Shown here in pieces: positions 61,801-64,000 of a stretch of DNA of 64,000 bases; within the stretch, counting starts at the first letter, position 1; each line of letters starts with the position of its first letter. The DNA is from CAYRHJ01 sp964424105. GTDB lineage: Bacteria > Planctomycetota > Phycisphaerae > UBA1845. Under the pieces are notes generated by a model that ran no database searches, was not told the origin of the DNA, and saw only the letters and a program-made list of their open reading frames with translations. The stretch lies in contig CAYRHJ010000002.1 in the NCBI GenBank assembly GCA_964424105.1, forward strand, positions 43,737-107,736, written 5' to 3'. The translations under genes were made by a program, and so were the position numbers.

Positions 61801-61960
61801 GGGCGATATCGAGTTCCGATTGCATTGCGATGCACGTACGGTGGACGAGATAAAGAAGCAGAAGGGGCGCGTGCGCGCGGGGGGCGACAAGCTCCGAAAG
61901 CTTAACGCCCGCAAGGTGCGCGTGACGATCCTCGGCGAGGTCGTGCCGGCGAATGACTGA
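58817..61960 (+). CDS. cas9: Cas9 RNA-guided endonuclease, compact type II-C
   Basis: At 1047 residues this is a small Cas9. RuvC-I is FILGLDIGVASIGW with catalytic Asp15. An Arg-rich bridge helix follows (RREARMPRRMHERRARRRRK), then a short recognition lobe. RuvC-II is RVRIELARDL with Glu510. The HNH domain has CPYTGKQIC, FDIEHIIPLSRS with His593 and EENRNRK with Asn616. RuvC-III is HHAVDAIVVGLA with His737 and Asp740. The last 250 residues form the PAM-interacting region. All nuclease residues are intact, so the enzyme should be active. The stop overlaps the cas1 start by eight bases. The ATG at 58817 is preceded by AAGAGG. The predicted tracrRNA diverges from its 5' end. Confidence 0.97.
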   Translation: MSESALGQPFILGLDIGVASIGWCLLGTAENGDADRIIRCGAHVFDAGVEGNVERGRDEARGAARREARMPRRMHERRARRRRKILHVLQRHGLLPEGATRDGQAIHDYLLELDKELRRRHQQNGNRVSAHLLPYRLRASALDERLERDELGRALYHLAQRRGFLSNRKSQKKDEDAGAVKQGIAELQSAINATGARTLGEYFAGLDPEEERIRRRWTARSMYEHEFERILDAQAVHHGEVLKNGFREELREAIFAQRPLKSQKHLIGRCELVPGARRIAIGDRLYQRFRMLQKVNDLAIIYADGSERYLEPDERTKLLAALESEGDLTFAAIRSRKVLGLGKEVTFNFQQRDEEKKLPGNRTDVKMRKVFGAQWDQLPDEERDAIVLEVQSFQNPEALGRRAMRAWGLVESQATALSEMQLEAGYGAHSRAAIRKLLTRMTGGTPYATARKEVFPESFQSEVVLDRLPPVLKWKSSLRNPAVSRVLTELRKLVNEIVQVHGRPERVRIELARDLKRSRKERERISREIDGNTKERERAKDRIEREMKIEGPRRSDILKVLLAEECGWECPYTGKQICMKTLLGEHPQFDIEHIIPLSRSLDNSFVNKTLCYHEENRNRKRNQTAFEAYGGNAGRFDEILNRVRRFSGRLARAKLRRFEMQEIPEDFVNRQLVDTRYASRLAGDYLGLLYGGQVDASGTRRIQVRPGGITAHLRNEWDLHSLLGDGSGKSRDDHRHHAVDAIVVGLASDAMVQVLQRAAERASDQGRRLFAQVVEPWTGFLDEARDNVLAIKVSHRLTRRIAGVLHADSLYSKAIAGPDGRSRHHIRKRLEGLSATDLRNGTIVDRKVREIVTKRWEELGRGDPLKVFADLASHPVMRTGDGRGVPIHRVRVATDARPWAIGTGARERRVTSKGGSNHHIVIVAVRDKRGKVRWEDEPVSRFVAHARKSAGEPIVNRELANDDREFVFSLAPNEYTLMANKDGCEQLYRVASVSGGDIEFRLHCDARTVDEIKKQKGRVRAGGDKLRKLNARKVRVTILGEVVPAND

Positions 61961-62861
61961 TCGGATTCTGGATTTTTCGGAGGCCGGGGCGTATCTGCGG
62001 CTCAGGCATGAGCAACTCGTCGTTGGGCGGAAGGAATCCCCAGAGGTGACGGTTCCGCTGGCGGAGGTGGCGGCCGTGGTGCTGGCGCATCCGCAGGCGA
62101 CGTGTTCGCAGCCGGTTCTGGCGCGGTTGATGCATCACGGGGGGGCACTGGTGGTTTGCGACGAGTCGAACCGGCCGGCGGGGATGATGCTGCCGATAGA
62201 AGGCCATTCGATTCAGACGGAGCGGCTGGCGGCGCAGGCAGGGGCGCCGCTGCCGTTGAAGAAGCGTCTCTGGAAGCAGATCGTTCAGCTCAAGATTCGG
62301 GCGCAGGGGGCGTTGCTGGAAGACTTGCACGGGAGCGATCACGGATTGAGTGAGATCGCGCGCACGGTTCGCGTAGGCGATGTGTCGAATCGTGAGGCGA
62401 TGGCCTCTCGTCGATACTGGTCGGCGCTGTTTGATGACGCGGCGTTTCGCCGTCGTATCGAGGCGGACGATCAGAACCGGTTCTTGAATTACGGATACGC
62501 GGTGCTTCGCGCGGTGATGGGTCGTGCGATCTGCGCGGCGGGGCTTCACCCGTCGCTGGGGGTGCATCATCACAACCGGTACAACGCGTTCTGCCTGGCG
62601 GACGATCTGATGGAGCCCTATCGGCCCCTGGTGGACGCGGCGGCGGTGGAGATGGTTCGGACGTACGGTTCGGACGCTCCGCTGGATCGAACGGGCAAGG
62701 CCGTGCTGTTGGAGTCGTTGCTGCGGCGTTACGACTCCGACGGCGAGGTTCGGACGCTGTTCGACGTATGCGCGGGCACGGCGGTTTCACTGGCGAAAGT
62801 GTTTTTGAAGGAAAGGGAGCGGCTGGAGTATCCGAAGAATCTGGTCGATGCCGAGTCGTAG
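61953..62861 (+). CDS. cas1: Cas1 spacer-acquisition integrase
   Basis: The 302-residue protein has the Cas1 beta domain and the catalytic helical domain. Glu148 lies in SNREAMASRRYW, the His cluster 205-207 in GVHHHNRYN, and Asp217/218 with Glu221 in ADDLMEPYRP. These are the metal-binding residues of the integrase. The start overlaps the end of cas9 and the stop overlaps cas2 by 14 bases, so the three are translationally coupled. The sequence style matches type II-C Cas1. Confidence 0.96.
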   Translation: MTDRILDFSEAGAYLRLRHEQLVVGRKESPEVTVPLAEVAAVVLAHPQATCSQPVLARLMHHGGALVVCDESNRPAGMMLPIEGHSIQTERLAAQAGAPLPLKKRLWKQIVQLKIRAQGALLEDLHGSDHGLSEIARTVRVGDVSNREAMASRRYWSALFDDAAFRRRIEADDQNRFLNYGYAVLRAVMGRAICAAGLHPSLGVHHHNRYNAFCLADDLMEPYRPLVDAAAVEMVRTYGSDAPLDRTGKAVLLESLLRRYDSDGEVRTLFDVCAGTAVSLAKVFLKERERLEYPKNLVDAES

Positions 62862-63192
62862 GCGTGCACTTTCAGGGTATCGGCCCGTGTGGTTGTTCGC
62901 GATGTTTGACCTTCCGGTGAAGACGCGGGCTCAGCGTCGGCGTTATACGCGATTTCGCAAGCTGCTTTTGTCGGACGGTTTTTGTAGAATGCAATACTCG
63001 GTGTACGCTCGTTATTGCCCGAGCGATGAGGCGGCGTGTGCCCATCGGGGAGTGGTGAAGGCGGGGCTGCCGCCCGAAGGGCAGGTCCGCCTGCTGGCGG
63101 TGACGGACCGCCAGTTCGGAAGGATGGAGAATTTCCTTGGAAAAAGGCGCACCTCAACCGAGGAAGCCCCCAAGCAACTCATGCTTTTTTGA
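62848..63192 (+). CDS. cas2: Cas2 spacer-acquisition subunit
   Basis: The 114-residue protein has the ferredoxin-like Cas2 fold start WLFAMFDLPV with Asp21, then RRRYTRFRKLLLSDGF and MQYSVYARYC. Cas2 forms the Cas1-Cas2 complex that inserts new spacers. No cas4 or csn2 gene follows, which places the locus in subtype II-C. The stop codon is part of a hairpin (63191-63218) that separates cas2 from the array. Confidence 0.96.
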   Translation: MPSRRRALSGYRPVWLFAMFDLPVKTRAQRRRYTRFRKLLLSDGFCRMQYSVYARYCPSDEAACAHRGVVKAGLPPEGQVRLLAVTDRQFGRMENFLGKRRTSTEEAPKQLMLF

Positions 63193-63218
63193 CAGCCAAT
63201 TCGCTCTAACCGGCTGTC
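63191..63218 (-). other. hairpin between cas2 and the array, favoured on the minus strand
   Basis: Minus-strand RNA pairs GACAGCCGGTT with AATTGGCTGTC (11 pairs, two G:U) around loop AGAGCG. On the plus strand the same stem has two A:C mismatches. It is placed to end or stabilise a pre-crRNA transcribed toward cas2. The following bases are A-rich in that direction, so it is not a classical U-tract terminator. Confidence 0.5.
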
Positions 63219-63241
63219 AGGACCGGGGTTGCGTACGACGT

Positions 63242-64000
63242 AGTGTATCCGAGCGACGCTTCCCGGCCATCCACAGCCCGCACAAAGGTCAAAGGAGGAC
63301 CGAATCAAGTGTATCCGAGCGACGCTTCCCGGCCATCCACAGCCAAGAGTTATTACGCGCTGACGCAAATGGTAGTGTATCCGAGCGACGCTTCCCGGCC
63401 ATCCACAGCCCTCGCGGCAATGTGGTCAATCGAGCATGGAGTGTATCCGAGCGACGCTTCCCGGCCATCCACAGCACACTATGAGCTGGGGTCAGTTCGC
63501 GGTGCAGTGTATCCGAGCGACGCTTCCCGGCCATCCACAGCATGAATTATCGTCATCGTTCCCCGCTCCGCAGTGTATCCGAGCGACGCTTCCCGGCCAT
63601 CCACAGCAGGGCTGGAAGGGCAGGGCGTAACGCACCTAGTGTATCCGAGCGACGCTTCCCGGCCATCCACAGCACGCTGGCACAAGGGTGGGGACGAGGA
63701 GCAAGTGTATCCGAGCGACGCTTCCCGGCCATCCACAGCTAATGGTATCTGGCTCGCCTGCTCTTGCAGAGTGTATCCGAGCGACGCTTCCCGGCCATCC
63801 ACAGCTGTGTTACTTCCTTCTATATTGCGAACACTAGTGTATCCGAGCGACGCTTCCCGGCCATCCACAGCGTAGGTCAGGCTGTGTGTGTTGATGACCG
63901 TAGTGTATCCGAGCGACGCTTCCCGGCCATCCACAGCCCAACTCCGCAAACATGTACGCATCATCACAGTGTATCCGAGCGACGCTTCCCGGCCATCCAC
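63242..64000 (-). CRISPR. type II-C CRISPR array, 11 complete repeats plus a truncated twelfth
   Basis: The 36-bp repeat begins AGTGTATCCGAGCG and ends CCATCCACAGC as written on the plus strand. Repeats start at 63242, 63308, 63374, 63440, 63506, 63572, 63638, 63704, 63770, 63836, 63902 and 63968. The last is cut by the window end after 33 bases. All 11 spacers are exactly 30 nt and all different. All complete repeats are identical, including the one next to cas2. The inferred crRNA strand is minus, reading GCTGTGGATGG...GGATACACT. The GCTG-GGAT start and TACxCT end resemble high-GC II-C repeats of other bacteria. No spacer matches elsewhere in this window by eye. A leader would lie to the right, outside the window. 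Confidence 0.97.

Noticed and set aside
63479..64000. 173-codon open frame on the minus strand and several on the plus strand across the array
   Set aside because: The frames are open only because the 36-bp repeat plus 30-nt spacer equals 66 bp, a multiple of three, so the same repeat peptide recurs. No start site or coding bias.

Overview
The window looks like chromosomal DNA of a GC-rich (roughly 60 percent) bacterium, most likely a member of the Planctomycetota. The case rests on several kinds of gene: secreted metalloproteases with dockerin-like tails, cysteine-rich exported proteins of planctomycete style, a one-subunit glycyl-tRNA synthetase, a dense load of short dispersed palindromic repeats, and an STT3-like oligosaccharyltransferase. 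This assignment is an inference from gene content. No rRNA is present and I recognised no tRNA.

Layout. 0.1-11 kb (+): cobalamin adenosyltransferase, an O-antigen-ligase-like TPR membrane protein, a metzincin-like lipoprotein, a TIM-barrel isomerase with an alkaline-phosphatase-fold protein (reminiscent of an eboE/eboF pair), deoC, a zinc-ribbon protein and an S1-domain protein. 11-15 kb (-): dtd, a WYL regulator, a polytopic membrane protein and a second TIM-barrel isomerase. 15-29 kb: repeats, glyS, an AlbA_2-type ATP-binding protein, an SPFH/RHH pair, a YkgJ protein, a LuxR-type regulator, an orphan DNA methyltransferase, a UbiA-family prenyltransferase, a DUF362 protein, a DinB-like protein and a transglutaminase-like protein. 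29-35 kb: a SLC13 transporter next to a divergent APS kinase, then a Cys-rich exported repeat protein. 35-48 kb: ligA, the STT3-like protein, an M43/P-domain/dockerin protease, an SDR lacking its catalytic Tyr/Lys, an S9 peptidase, and eno with an FtsB-like gene. 48-54 kb: an ABC exporter pair, small exported and hypothetical proteins, and an RRM protein behind a long structured leader. 54-58 kb (-): the macromolecular synthesis pair dnaG-rpoD with a clear promoter and terminator.

The right end (58.6-64 kb) holds a compact type II-C CRISPR-Cas locus. It has cas9 (1047 aa), cas1 and cas2 with overlapping ends, then an array of 36-bp repeats and 30-nt spacers that runs off the window. A 20-nt perfect match to the repeat lies just upstream of cas9. 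G:U versus A:C asymmetry in the repeat/anti-repeat duplex, and in a hairpin between cas2 and the array, both indicate that tracrRNA and pre-crRNA are read from the minus strand. The tracrRNA would therefore diverge from cas9, and the array would be transcribed toward cas2 from a leader beyond the window edge. This architecture, together with the structured leader of the RRM gene and several enzymes with altered catalytic motifs, is what most deserves a second look.
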